Assembly (NCBI GenBank): GCA_036346375.1 | Contig: CM070508.1 | Location: 40,568,862 to 40,632,861, forward strand | Source: Guadua angustifolia | Lineage: Eukaryota > Streptophyta > Magnoliopsida > Poales > Poaceae | Length of the DNA: 64,000 nucleotides | Reading direction: 5' to 3' | Shown: positions 22,044 to 34,239 of the stretch, piece after piece | Position numbering within the stretch: position 1 is the stretch's first letter | How the letters are laid out: every line of letters begins with the position of its first letter | Translations under genes and position numbers: made by a program | The notes under the pieces: model-generated | Seen by the model: only the letters and a program-made list of their open reading frames with translations | Told to the model about the DNA's origin: nothing | The model's database searches: none

Positions 22044-23502
22044 ACCATAAAATGCCTCGAATGGTGACATTTGCAGACTAGCCTAAGAGCTGTTATTATA
22101 ACTGAATTCTGCGTAAGGCAGACACTTATCCCAAGATGTAGTATAAGCGAATGCACAGGCTCTCAACATATCCTCTAGAATTTGATTAACCCTTTTTGTT
22201 TGACCATCTGTTTGTGGGTGATACGCTGTACTGAAATTCAAGCGAGTCCCCACGGCCTCGTGTAGCTTGTTCCAAAATCTCGAGGTAAACTGGGTACCTC
22301 TATCTGACACAATCTTCTTGGGCACTCCATGCAGACACACAATCCTGGACATATACAGCTCTGCCAAATGATCCCCTATGTAAGTTGTCTTTACTGGAAT
22401 GAAGTGAGCAACTTTGGTCAATCTATCGATTATGACCCATATAGAATCATACCCTCGCTGAGTCTTAGGCAAACCGGTGATAAAGTCCATTCCAATTTCC
22501 TCCCACTTCCATTCTGGAACCTTTAGGGGTTGTAGTAGACCAGCAGGTCTTTGGTGCATAGCTTTTACCTGTTGGCATACATCACACAATGTAACGTGCT
22601 CAGCTACCTCACGCTTCATATTAGGCCACCAAAATCTTCCTTTAAGATCTTGATACATCTTAGCGCTTCCTGGGTGAATAGAATACTTAGAGTCATGAGA
22701 TTCCTCTAGTATCAACTTCTTAATCTCCTTTTTATCCGGCACACAAATTCGCCCTTGGAACCATACTATTCCTTGATCATCCACAGTGAAGTCCGCAGCT
22801 AGGCCTTCATCCTTTTTGGACTTGATTCTTCCTAATTTCTCATCGTCCTTCTACCCCTCTCTGATTTGATCCTCTAGGGTTGGCTTTACCTCCAAAGCAG
22901 CCATGAATCCCTATGGAACGACTTCCAAATTCAACTTCTGAAACTCTTTGCACAATTTCGATTGGTCACTTATTATCATCGCATTTGCACTATGTCTTTT
23001 GCGGCTCAAAGCGTCGGCTACCACATTAGCCTTCCCAGGGTGATAATGGATCCCGACATTATAATCCTTGATCAACTCTAGCCATCTCCTTTGCCTCATA
23101 TTTAGATCTGACTTGGTGAATATGTACTTTAGACTCTTATGGTCCGTGTATATCTCACATCGATTTCCAATTAGGTAGTGGCGCCATATTTTCAAAGCAT
23201 GCACTACGGTAGCTAATTCTAGATCATGGGTAGGGTAATTCTGCTCATGCGGCCTCAACTGCCTCGACGCATATGCAACGACCCAAGCCCTTGCCTTGAA
23301 GCATCGCAATAAATATCAAAGCTATTCTTCACATCTGGCAACACTAACACAGGTGCTGTTGTTAGACGTTTCTTCAATTCCTAGAAACTCTTTTCGCACT
23401 CGGGTGTCCATGCAAACTTCTTTTCTTCAAAAATTGCGTAAGAGGTCTCGCAATCGTTGAGAACCCTTCTATGAACCAACGGTAGTATCCCGCCATTCTC
23501 AG
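22044..23502 (-). pseudogene. gypsy-B pol, 3' part: RT end, RNase H and integrase
   Basis: Directly after the gypsy-A insertion the RT C-terminus resumes (GYYRWFIEGF). A short disrupted region precedes RNase H in an open frame 23309-22911 (VVAYASRQLRPHEQNYPTHD, LELATVVHALKIWRHYL, YTDHKSLKYIF, NVVADALSR). The integrase frame 22784-22083 holds the HHCC zinc finger (ESHDSKYSIHPGSAKM, TLCDVCQQ) and the core: IGMDFITGLP with the first Asp and VSDRGTQFTSRFW with the second. The expected catalytic Glu in the GQTERVNQ motif is Lys. After YAEFSYNNS a stop follows and homology ends near 22044. Confidence 0.9.
23498..23502. repeat. Target site duplication CTCAG (left) of gypsy-A
   Basis: CTCAG precedes the LTR start TGTCGGG at 23503 and recurs at 39863-39867 directly after the other LTR. 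The perfect match, together with the gypsy-B RT frame on both sides, proves the nested insertion. Confidence 0.95.
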
Positions 23503-25552
23503 TGTCGGGATTCGAATATGCAAATCCGGACCCTCTGTGTATACTGCACTAGTCCAGGATCACGCTAGTGCACACAGGCTCAACATCAGTGAATATCACA
23601 ATCATACACAACGTAAATAAGATAAAAGACATTATATATTAAATATTACCAGTTGTATGACCTTATGGTCAACTTACTTAACAATGTCTCACAAGGCTGA
23701 ACAACAAATTGAATTGCAGCTGAAATGAAGACGTAGGTAATCCCTCAGTTTACCACAGGCAACTGACAAGGCTCGCACCCTAAACATTCGTCTCTTCATG
23801 GTACACCTTCTTCAGCACTGATGATGTTGTAGGCAAGGGTGAGTACATAAAGCACTCAACAAGTTGTGCACAGAATGCAATTCTACATAACTATATGCAA
23901 GGCTTATTCCAAAGGAATGGCTTAAGGCTTCTTTTTGCAATAAAGCAGCATTTAGAAACACATACAATATGTAGATTGAAAAGACAGCGAAACAAATAAT
24001 AGTAGCAAATATATTCAATGATCCTCAATAAACCAAGTTTCCACCCTAAGTCAAGTTTCATCATCCACATGGCATCCTGCCATCCCAACCAATTATCCAT
24101 TTTAATTAACTACCCCTTGACTATAATTCCCGAGCATTGCTCAATACCGTGAGCACGGCTATCCGAATAGTTTGTACACTCTGCAGAGGTTATGCACTTT
24201 ACCCACATGATACAATCATACACCACATAGGCGGACGATCATAACAAAGCCTTTACAATGCGCCATCAAAACCCGATACTACCCGCTAAGGTTTCAACAC
24301 TGGAGGGACTGGTTACCACAGCCAGGGCCCCCCTCTTGCGCCATGTGAGTTGCTCCATAACTCGGGAACTCACACCAACCACGATAGTATCAAAGTTAAG
24401 ACTTTGCAAATTAATGAGCTAGGCTGCCCCATAACAGACATGTGGTTGCATGATTGACTCAGGTCAAAGGCTTGCAAGGTTAAGTCCTTATGGTGATTAA
24501 AGTAAGACTTCCACATACCCTCTGCCCATCGGGCCCACCTTGGCATGCTCGCCCCTTGCCACTCGCTTCAATCTAAGTGATTACCAAACCCAGTTGATTA
24601 CCAAGCACCACGTGCTATCAACAATTCAACATCGTTGCGTGACATCACTCGCCACCGCAACTCAATCCCATTTTTGTGACCACACATGACACACAAATTC
24701 ATATCATTGTTCCATATTCCATTAGTCAAGATTAAATATCAATGATTCGATCACATGTGATGACGTGGCATGGCTAAGCATACTACCCGATCTAACCACC
24801 CCATGTTGATTTCATTAGTAACCAACTATAGTAATCCAATCTAGGGTGACAAGTGTATCATGGCATACAATTGACAAGGTAGGATATAATTCAATAGGTA
24901 TGCTAGCTAAGTCCCAATTTAAGTTGAAATCTTTTATACACTTGAAATAATATGCATAAGGTAAAAACAAAATAGCAATTTTGCAAACATGGGTGCAACA
25001 TGATCAAAGCACAACTTGCCTTAGAAAAATCCTTATCCATGCTCTAGACCTTGATCTTGAGTTGACGAATCTTCCCCGAACGCATTGCACAATTTATCGT
25101 CTACGCGAAACGAAAGAGAATAGCAAATAAACACCGAAACAGAGAGAAAATAAACTCTAAAAATCAAACAAAAGCTACCATTAGATAGATCTCAATTTTA
25201 CAAATTTTTAGAAATTTGAATCACCTCAATCGGAGTTCGTATGAGGGAGAACGAGCCCTCGGGAGATTCAAATTCCTGAAAATCAGAAAAATTGGAAATC
25301 AAATAATATCCGAATTATTTTTATAAGGAAAATTCGATTTATTGTGTCAGCATGACGTCAGCCCTGATCCGAACCGATCGGGAGCCGACACGTGTCCCTT
25401 GGTCCATGGACTGGGTCCATGAGCCTCATCGGTCCACGGTGGGCCGGGTCCATGCCGAACGACTGCGCTACCACCCGAACACTGACAGGACCTCCACCTC
25501 ACCGCCACGCAGGCTGCGAAGCCGATCTGGCATCCAAGTCAGCGCCACATGT
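23503..25552 (-). repeat. gypsy-A 3' LTR, truncated
   Basis: Starts TGTCGGGATTCG at 23503 (3' end of the LTR in element sense) and aligns with 36859-38750. A segment of about 130-140 bp (about 25400-25530) is absent from the other LTR. Homology stops at CCACATGT (25552), where CACTA-2 sequence begins; about 1 kb of the U3 side is missing. Confidence 0.85.
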
Positions 25553-25695
25553 ATATGGTTCAACCATGCATTCATATAAACTCATTGTTCAATTTGCATA
25601 ACACATAGAAAGTTCATACAAACACATAGAATGTTCAATTTGCAAACATGGCATATGACATAGTTCAACCATACTACTCATTGTTCATACAAACA

Positions 25696-28410
25696 TCAAT
25701 TTGGCGGAGTATCTTCAAAACGATGCCCACTACCGGCGTCGCCTCCCGAGTTTAAGAAGTCACCAGCCAACGGCGTAGTCCTCGAAGAAGAAGCGCCGGT
25801 GCCTCCAACATGTGCATCCGGTGTGCGGGCCGCCGAACCCTATATCAACAAACACATGTTAGAGATAGCTAGATTACGTTAAAACAAATTTAAATTGTTC
25901 GATGATACCATGTTGGGAGATTGCGGGGTAAATAAGGGTGGAGGTTGGAACGGGGGAAGATTCAGTGGTCGTCCGAACTGCTGCGCCATATATTCCTACC
26001 AAACAAATGTAATTGGTATTAATACAATCATCGACATATATCTAAAATTAAAGCACGTATACATAACTAAAATTATAGCATATAACCAAACAAATGTAAT
26101 TGGCATGAAATTAAAGCATGCATACAATCATCGACATATAACTAAAAGTAAAGCATGAATGATAAAAATTTCGGCAGCACCTCCTCTAAAATAGTGGACA
26201 TCCACTCAGCAGACAAAAGACAGTATTCAATCTAATATCAACAACACATGAATGATCTCCACCCCAGGGCCTCAATAACAAAAAAGCAAAATCAAATCTT
26301 CAATTCATATTCCACATAGAGGTAAATAAGAAGCTAACAAACTTAAGAGAAGAAATATATTCATCATATATCAGTTCACTACTATAATTAAAGCATAAAT
26401 ACAAACATACAACGAAATAGACATAAGTATACAACGAAATACAACCATACAACTTACTTGTAGAGTCAGCCATCTTCTGCTACCGCCATGCAACAAAGTA
26501 CTCTTGTTGTTGCCATGAATCGCTTCTCTCAAGTCGACTCTCACGAGGCCGCTTGTTGTCTCAACTCCTCCTCCATCGAGTCTCACGAGCGCCACGCCCA
26601 TCGCTCCGGGAGGATTGAGACAACCTTGCCGAACTTAAGACGTGGTGGAATCAATAATTCCATTAAACATGGTAAACCAACCATGTTTCTTGCCACCCCG
26701 CTATTGTACAAAGCTTATGTGGTCAACATCTTCTTTCCTCCAACAAACTCAGGCCGTGAGTGTCTCATCATCACTTTCCCATAACTAGCCTACAAAATTT
26801 GTAGTTCATGCATAAAAGGTAAACGAGCAATAGTCAATAGAGTTATTTATAACCATTACGTACTAACCAATATACTGGTCGCCGTGTCATCGTGATAGTG
26901 CTCAGTGTGTAGGATCAGAACCTATGTGACCCCGTATGTAAGTTTTAATGTCCGTGGGCCGAGTGCCGTTTTGAGCTTCCTGTAAAGCAGTGTCATTAGC
27001 CAATATTTCGAAGAGATCGAAGATAAATTTGACAATTAAAAACTAAACATTATGAAACATACCATCCGTCGTGTAAGACGAAGATGTCCGTCGGCCCGTA
27101 GCGTTGAACTACTCTCGGACCCGCCTCCCTATTACCTCTCTTTTGGTTAGATTTTGAACAAATTCAGGAGAGGCCCAAGAGCGGCCGAGAGCTTCCCATG
27201 CATTGGGGCACTTGTTAAACCAAGGCAACATAGCCTCTCGTCATCGATCCTCACGAAGGTAGATTTTGAAGAACCAAGCTTCTTGCTCATCTCTGGTGAA
27301 GCACTCGCTTATAGTACAAGTTGACCGCTTGGATGCGAGCACAGTACATCATCTCCTTCACAGCCTGGTCATTGCGTTGTCAAAGACATCTTTAGCCTTA
27401 GCTTGCAACGACTGCTCCTGATCACTTGGCAAACGGTATCTCTCCTACAAAGCAAAAGGATTGAGTTAGACATCGCATGTATTGATCGCAAAAACAAATG
27501 AAAGTGGAAAAACATAGACTTACCCAAAAATCCACCCATACCCGCTGGGCAACATTTCCATGCACCCCATCTATAGCCATCCCAGAGGCGCCCACTTCAA
27601 GGTTGGCTTGGATTCACCATTGATGAATGATGACCACTAAACCAGATAATGGTAACGCAGAGAGATCCTAGCGCATTCATTCACTTGCCTCAAACTATTT
27701 CGCCTCGTCCATTCTACATCAACCCATTGCCTACAAAAAAAACATTGTGCAACTTGTAAGATGGTTCGGTTTTAAGTTTAATGCTCACAAATTTTAATAA
27801 TTTACCAATCTCCATGTGGCACAATCAGTCTCCGAGCCTGAGGAACTGCTACCGGTGGAATCTGATTAGTCCCTCTATACCTGAAATAAGCATAGAATTC
27901 ATGTTCATGATAAATGCAATACATAATTAACACTTACTAGTTATTTGTAATAATACTCAAGACAGAGCATCCGCCTCTTCACCATCTCCTCCCCTTACCA
28001 TCCCCATCGTCTTCAGATTCCTCCTCCGCATGATACCAACCGCTGTGTCTGACACCTACCTCCTCCAAGAAGATACCAACCGTGGTCCTGCATGACTATC
28101 TCCTCCACAGCCTCCCCCACTGCTTCCTCTTGTACAGCCTCAACCACAGACTCCCTTGCCTCCTATCCACCCTCCTGCCTGCCCACCTGAGAATATTTAC
28201 ATGTAAATGTAATTAGTGCATGTATATATGAAAAGAATGAAAATAACACAAGTTAAACTATACAACCTCCTCTAAGCATCTCTCGAACTGTCTCTGCCTA
28301 CTTTGATGAGAACTAGACCCTCTAAAAAGGGATTCTTGACTCTTCGAGGAGGACCCATCCTTCTTCTTTGATTTCGAAGACGACCCAGTGTGCCGGAAAA
28401 ACGACTTCAT
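25696..28410 (-). pseudogene. CACTA-2 TNPA-like accessory gene (broken, multi-exon)
   Basis: An ATG at 28410 starts MKSFFRHTGSSSKSKKKDG, a basic Ser/Lys-rich N-terminus, through to 28258. Further exon-like pieces on the minus strand are 28190-27960 (acidic, Glu-rich), 27888-27800 (NQIPPVAVPQARRLIVPHGD), 27730-27530 (VDVEWTRRNSLRQVNECARI), 27440-27060 (ERYRLPSDQEQSLQAKAKD, FNKCPNAWEALGRSWASP) and a last exon ending GGDAGSGHRFEDTPPN with a stop at 25698-25696. This is the usual second gene of CACTA elements, coding for a DNA-binding accessory protein. Stops occur in several pieces, and the splice joins are inferred. Confidence 0.6.
26165..26226 (-). repeat. CACTA-shared motif, copy 3
   Basis: On the plus strand AAAATTTCGGCAGCACCTCC, then GGACATCCACTCAGCAGAC, then AAAAGACAGTATT. 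It is the reverse complement of the motif at 1215-1276, again co-oriented with the transposase genes. Here it lies between pieces of the TNPA-like gene, so it is probably intronic. Confidence 0.7.
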
Positions 28411-28516
28411 CCTGTTGAACAAAAACAGTTTTAGGTTAAGCACAAGTACAACAATCAAAATACATAGAACATTCAGAGTACATAAAAGAAAATAAATATT
28501 GCAATATTTGTACTTA

Positions 28517-29242
28517 TTAGAAGTAATCGATGTCGTTAGGAACATGGTGAGAGTCAAGTGCACGCCGTCGTTTCTTCCGTCTGATATCCTCCACGATAAC
28601 ATCTGTTGTGTCCCCAACTAATTCATTTAGTGTCGACCCAATGTCCACATCAAATGACCCAGGCAATCCATCTTCTTGGTAGGCCCCATCAACCGTGCTG
28701 TCCAACCCACTTTCAATATACTCATCATTCGCATGAGTTTTTAAGCGACCAGGACGATTCACTTTGTACACAACCCACCATGGTTTTAAATTTTCCTTGG
28801 GACATGGATATCGAAGGTAGTACACTTGCTCAACATGGTGAGCAAGTACGAATGAGTTGTGACCTGCAAGGCGTGACTCATGTCTAACCTCCACTAAGCC
28901 AAGATTGTGGTTTCGGCGTATCCCCATTTTATCGTTGAACCAATCACAATAAAAGAAAGTTACTCTCAATTCCTTTGGACCGCCAAACTTAATCTCCACT
29001 ATGTTTTGAAGAATGCCATAATATTCGGTTTGTCGACCATCCGCACCCTCTGCAGTAGTGACAACTCCGCTATTTATAGTAGCTGCTTGAGGACGGCTTG
29101 CTTCCAACGATGCAGTACGAAAGCGAAACCCATTCACATTGTACCGACCAAACTTTCTTATGGTCGTGCTACCGTGCGATAGCTGTCGAAGGTCCTCATG
29201 GACAGCAGGATCACGCATGCACTGCAAATGTCGGGAATACAA
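28517..29242 (-). CDS. CACTA-2 TNP2 3' exon with intact DUF4216 domain
   Basis: An uninterrupted 241-codon frame, the longest clean CACTA frame in the window. The domain order is DLRQLSHGS, YNVNGFRFRTASLE, INSGVVTTAEGADG, TEYYGILQNIVEIKFGG, FYCDWFND, NLGLVEVRHES, HVEQVYYLRYPCP and WWVVYKVNRPGRL. An acidic region and a basic patch (RRKKRRRAL, a possible nuclear signal) precede the stop. This is the DUF4216 part of a CACTA transposase, normally joined to the TNP2 core by splicing. Its real start is probably the exon border near 29220 (CMRDPAVHEDL) rather than the first Met. The upstream core is broken, so this exon is intact only in isolation. Confidence 0.85.
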   Translation of the reverse strand: MYSRHLQCMRDPAVHEDLRQLSHGSTTIRKFGRYNVNGFRFRTASLEASRPQAATINSGVVTTAEGADGRQTEYYGILQNIVEIKFGGPKELRVTFFYCDWFNDKMGIRRNHNLGLVEVRHESRLAGHNSFVLAHHVEQVYYLRYPCPKENLKPWWVVYKVNRPGRLKTHANDEYIESGLDSTVDGAYQEDGLPGSFDVDIGSTLNELVGDTTDVIVEDIRRKKRRRALDSHHVPNDIDYF

Positions 29243-30823
29243 TTCAATATGGATGATAAGAAATTAGGGCCACCACATAAACCAGTGTAATAAGAAATAT
29301 ACGTCTTTGTCGAAACCAAGTCACGGGTTAGGACCACCACGTAACCCATTGCGTCGAAAGTTGTCAAGTTGTGCACTTGTAGGTTTTCGCGATTTAATTC
29401 CATTGTTGTTGATCAAACAACCTACATTTTAATCGATTCATTTAGGTTGTAACAGACAAATCAAGTTAGAAATAAATGACAAGTACTTCATGAAAATATT
29501 GTTCCATTTTAGGAATGTTGGAGTACATGTATAATGTTGCTTCATTCCACTCTTCATGAGACAAACTCATGATTCGAGCTGCCCGACAACAAGGTCCATG
29601 TCCTCGGAATATGTGAAGATCGGCCAAGTGTTTCAACCGATTGTTGGTATCTCGGAATATGAGCATTAATGTTGTGCTCATATGAAAAATATGTACTTGA
29701 GAAATATGAAATCTCTTTAAGAAAAAATGCTTCCACGATGCACCTTCAACTCGTGCTTTGTTACCCACAGCTTGCTCTAATTTTCTTAAGGTTTCGTTCT
29801 ATCGGATACATCCATCGGTATTATATCGCCCACCAACCTCTCGCCAGACGGTAGATGTACCAACAAATGTTGCATTGCATTCATGAAACCCGTGGGAATA
29901 CCTTCTCCATCTTGCATACTAGCACAGTATAACTTTCTTCAACTTTTGCATCGTTGATTTCTTGATTTCCTTCGAACATATCTGATCGTACATGAAACTA
30001 AGCTCCACCAACATTGTCCACACATCATCAGGGAAGTATCCACGGAACATTATAGGAATTAATCTTTCCATGATTATAGGAATTAATCTTTCCATGATTA
30101 TATGGTAATCACTGCACGCCTTAGGTTCGCGGTGTATCCGTCAGGAAACTTGATGTTTCTCAACCACACAAGGACTTCCTTTTTTCGAGCTCAAGGCGAT
30201 GAAGGCACGTGGCTTCCCCTGCCGTCCTGCTTGGTCCTCCCTCACCTCAAGACTTGGTCGGCTGCATATTTCAGCCATATCTCTTCGAGCTTGCACATTA
30301 TCTTTGGTCTTGTCTTTGAAGTCGAAACACATGCTGACAATGCTTTCTGCAACATTGCGTTCTTGGTGCATAACATCAACATTGTGTGGTAGGATCAAGG
30401 ACGCTGCATAGGAAAGCTCGGATACTAGACACATGGGTCCAGTTGTGTGACTCTCTAACACCTTCGAAGCTATCCTCCGTGGGAATTAATTGACGATGCC
30501 AAGCAACAATCTCCGCACCGGTTAAGCGTTTCGGCGGACCCTTTGTGACTATCGTGTCCTTGCGGAAGGCATTTCTCTGTCTTCTGAATTCGTGACTAGG
30601 AGGCAGGAAACGTCGGTGGCAATCAAAGAAATGAATTTGCACCATGATTGCATTTAAAAGCATCTGTGTCATTCATGCATATTGGGCAAGATAGTCTGCC
30701 ATGCGTGCTCCATCCTGAAAACATACCATATGCTGGAAAATCATGGATGGACCAGATGTAGGCAACACGCATGTTGAAGTTCTCATTTCTACTCTTGTCA
30801 TAGGTTGTGACCCCTGTCCATAG
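29243..30823 (-). pseudogene. CACTA-2 TNP2, end of core and DUF4218 region (broken)
   Basis: Leftward from 30823 the core continues as NMRVAYIWSIHDFPAYGMFS and GWSTHGRLSCPICM, then breaks up. Near 30380 LPHNVDVMHQERNVAESIVS marks its end. DUF4218 remnants follow (CSKEI, GNKARVEGA near 29760), then the frame 29768-29466 (HLADLHIFRGHGPCCRAARI). Stops and shifts are frequent. A 24-bp tandem duplication (ATTATAGGAATTAATC unit) lies at about 30050-30098 within this region. Homology and order follow the CACTA-1 gene. Confidence 0.75.
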
Positions 30824-32003
30824 CTACTTCAGCTCCTCGATCAAAGGCCGCATAAAGATGTCTAATTGCTTTCCAGGATGGTCCGGCCTTGGTATGACAA
30901 GGGATAAGAACACATACTCATCTTTCATGCACAATGAAGGTGGAAGATTGTACGGAATTGAGAACACAGGCCAACAGGAGTACGACGTGGCACTCATGTT
31001 GAAAGGCGAGAATCCATCAGTCGCCAAACCGATACGAACATTTCTTGGCTCTTTCGCGAAGTCTTCGTCATGGCGGTCCAATGCCTTCCAAGCCTCAAAG
31101 ATCGATGGATGACCCATGAAACCTTCGCTCAAACGCAGACCTTCCTTATGCCACCTCATATGCCGCTGATCTCCTTAGATAGGTACATTCTTTGTAGTCT
31201 TGGTGTTAGAGGAAAGTAACGAGAACCTTCATCGGCGCCGACGTTGTCACCAAATTCCCTCTTCGCCGCTTATTTGTACAAATCTACACTTGCCGCAGAG
31301 TCGCACAATGACTGCCATCTACGTTCTCCTTCCAAAACAACATACAATTGTCAACGCACACATCTATCTTCTCGTAAGGCATCCCTAGACCAGCCAAAGA
31401 TCTTCTTTGAATAGTACATATCTTTTGGCAACTTATGGTTTTCGGGAGGACATCACTAATCAAGTTGACCAACTCGTTGTAATGACTTTGGGAGAATCCG
31501 TATTTTGCTTTTATAGCCATAAGTCTTGTCACAAAGGCAAGAAGTGAAACCTTAGTGTACTCATGCAAAGGCTTATCCGAAGCATCTAGGAGCCTATAGA
31601 ATTCCTCAACTGCCGGGGTTAGTCGATCCTCTTGAACCGCAGCTCGATCCTCCGAAACATTTTGAAATTGTCGGCCTAAATCCTCAACCATCTCATCCAT
31701 CCTATCCTCCACTATATCAATAGTATCTGCTTGATCAGATGTCTCTCTCCTCCGTGGCTCACCATGTTCGTACCACGTATGGTAATTCGGCATAAAGCCA
31801 AATTTGCATAGGTGGCCAGCCATCACTGTCTTCGTCTCTTAAGAGAAAAGACAACACTTAGCACAAGGACACTTTGCTAACCCACCAGGAGGAGTTGGGG
31901 AGAAAACCCGATCCAGAAAAGCTTGTGTATTTACTTTCCAATCTTGCGTGTGATTCATAGATCTATCCCAACCATCATACATCCACCCACGATCCCCTGC
32001 CAT
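30824..32003 (-). pseudogene. CACTA-2 TNP2 N-terminal and Transposase_21 core (partly open)
   Basis: The ATG at 32003 starts MAGDRGWMYDGWDRSM and reaches CPCAKCCLF, the transposase-associated domain. After one stop a long frame (31826-31284) has HLCKFGFMPNYHTWYEHGE, the acidic linker, and GMPYEKIDVCVDNCMLFWKE. A broken patch at 31283-31160 should encode the Cys-rich region and RHMRWHKEG. The frame 31159-30824 then holds EPRNVRIGLATDGFSPFNM and CWPVFSIPYNLPPSLCMKDE. Only about three disruptions separate these blocks, so this is the better-preserved transposase of the window. It would act on CACTA termini in the nucleus if intact. Confidence 0.85.
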
Positions 32004-34239
32004 CTTTTCGACTATTGAATGCAAAAACAATATGTGAGAATGGGTTAAATATAGCATAACTGTTACTGCAGTAATAGAAAAAGAAGTTTGCACATAGAAA
32101 AAAAAGTTGCTCTATGCAGTGTGAATCTTTAAGTTCGGCTGTGTAAGCCACATCTTACTTTGTTTATTGTCGAGTTATGGGTTAAATATAGCATAACTGT
32201 TATTGCTACTTTAAACCTGAATGTATGCCCTGTAACAATGATCATTCAAGAGTCTCATTCATTTTATGGTGATAGCATGTTACTAATTATATGGTGAAGA
32301 AATAATTTTTTCCTTGTATAGATATCTTTTTATTTTTGGACACCGATATTTTACTTTAGAAGATGTACTTGGTACCTTACTATTTTGCTTGTATAGGCAT
32401 CCCTTTGGAACGTTTGGAACCGTGATGATAACAAATGGTTGACATATACGCTTGTAGTTCGGTTTTACAAGATGACATAATCGACCATATTCAAAGAAGA
32501 ATGTGTTCACCCTTTGGACAAATCCTTCCAATAATACGATATAAGGGAAGAGACCAAGAGATTGTCTTTAGATTATATTCAGTTGTGAATAATGTGAGAA
32601 TGGGTTAAACTACCTAATTAGCATAATACAAGACATTTGCTCTGAGAACAAATAAGAAATGCGAGCATTACTCATCTCAATTGAATAACATAAAAACATA
32701 TGCAGATTCTAATATTCTACTCTAAAAATCGAAGCGACAAGTTGTCAGTAGTTTTATTAACTCAACACATCCTCAATGCACCATTTTCGTCGGGTCATCG
32801 TTTCATTGACATATATCACCAATGCACATTCTAATATTCTACTCTAAAATCGTAAGCGACAAGTTGCTGCAGCTTTTATTAACTCAACACATCCTCAATG
32901 CACCATTTTTACATCGGCCTTTGTTTCATTCACATATATCAGTCTATATGGCAAGAGCAAGTCAAAGGAAATGGCAGTACCGACCAAGGAAATGGCATAA
33001 GCATTCCTCGCAACATCCAATCGTAACACAAGCAAAATTCCAACAACACATGACGGTTTATAAAGAAAACCTCAATCGGATGTTCATTGCATTTCTAGAG
33101 AAACCCACCGAGATATCTTGAGCTTAAATAATGCACGCCCACTAATAATTGGTAGAGGCCTACTTTTAGTGAGTATTCAAATCCTTCACAAGTAATAAGT
33201 AGGGAGGTTACGAATCATCCCTTGATTTTTCGACCACTACTCCATTGTCAAGATAGATAAGTGAAGCAACAACCTAGAAGACAAACAATGTTTTAAAATA
33301 AATTATGCAAACAAAATGAAGTATCACACCGCTAAATGTCAAAAAAAAAATCCAAGAACACATGTATCCTTGTCCACAGGATCACCAAAAGCATTTATTA
33401 ATACTACTTCGAGAATGAAATTCCTCCGACAAGATACTGCATCAATTAATTTCAATAATTAGCATCTGGTTTACCTTCCCGCCCACAATGCTCCAAATGC
33501 CATCATCACCCTCCTCAATTGCATCACAAAGATGAGTAGTCAATAGATAACTTAAATGGTGGGTTCGCAATTCAATGAGAAAATATCGCAAGGTACCTAT
33601 TAGCTAAGTCGCATCACCTTTGCATATTGCTCTTGTATGGTTTCTAGTATAGATGACACCGGATATCATAGACATAGCTAATTCGAGCTTGTCATCAATT
33701 CCAACTAAGCTAATTTGGTTTGTGTCATCTTGATTGTCCGGCTCGTTAGATAGTGAACATAGATGAGAAAATATCCCGACTTTTCTAGTTCATGCACACT
33801 AATTTACACTAGAGCAAAAGGATGCACGGGGTTGCAGAGTAGAAGTGATTAGCGAAACAATTAGCGAGGTGGACACATTAGTGCATCGATCACACGCCTT
33901 TAACAACAAAAATCACAACCAAAGCATCCCCAACCCCGATGAATCTCTGGGGCAAGAGTTTCCCAATCCAATCAAGGAGATGCCTCTTCACGAAACTAAA
34001 TCACGAGAAAAAGGCCACTAAGCGGTAGTAAAATCGAATCTTGGAAGTGTTTTTCCACAGATTAAAACGAGGACAGTAGGGGAAATCACCTTTTTTTCCT
34101 GCGATCTTGTACCCGGCACAGCGTGGCGTGGCGGCCGGCAATGGCATGGCCTTGTGCAGCGGCAGGCGGGCGCGCGTGGCGGCGTGGGGGCGGCGCGGAG
34201 GAGCGTCGCAGCGCGGGAGGCGTGGGTGTCGGCGGTGTG
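32004..34239. other. CACTA-2 5' non-coding region
   Basis: AT-rich sequence upstream of TNP2 with no recognisable gene. It includes a tandem duplication (32706-32945) and a repeated word TTAAATATAGCATAACTGTT (near 32045 and 32174). From 34120 it becomes very GC-rich, probably the promoter and leader region of the transposase transcript. Confidence 0.5.
32706..32945. repeat. 122-bp tandem duplication in CACTA-2 leader
   Basis: ATTCTAATATTCTACTCTAA starts at 32706 and again at 32828. Shared later words are TTTTATTAACTCAACACATC, CTCAATGCACCATTTT and CACATATATCA. The two copies differ at several positions. Confidence 0.85.
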
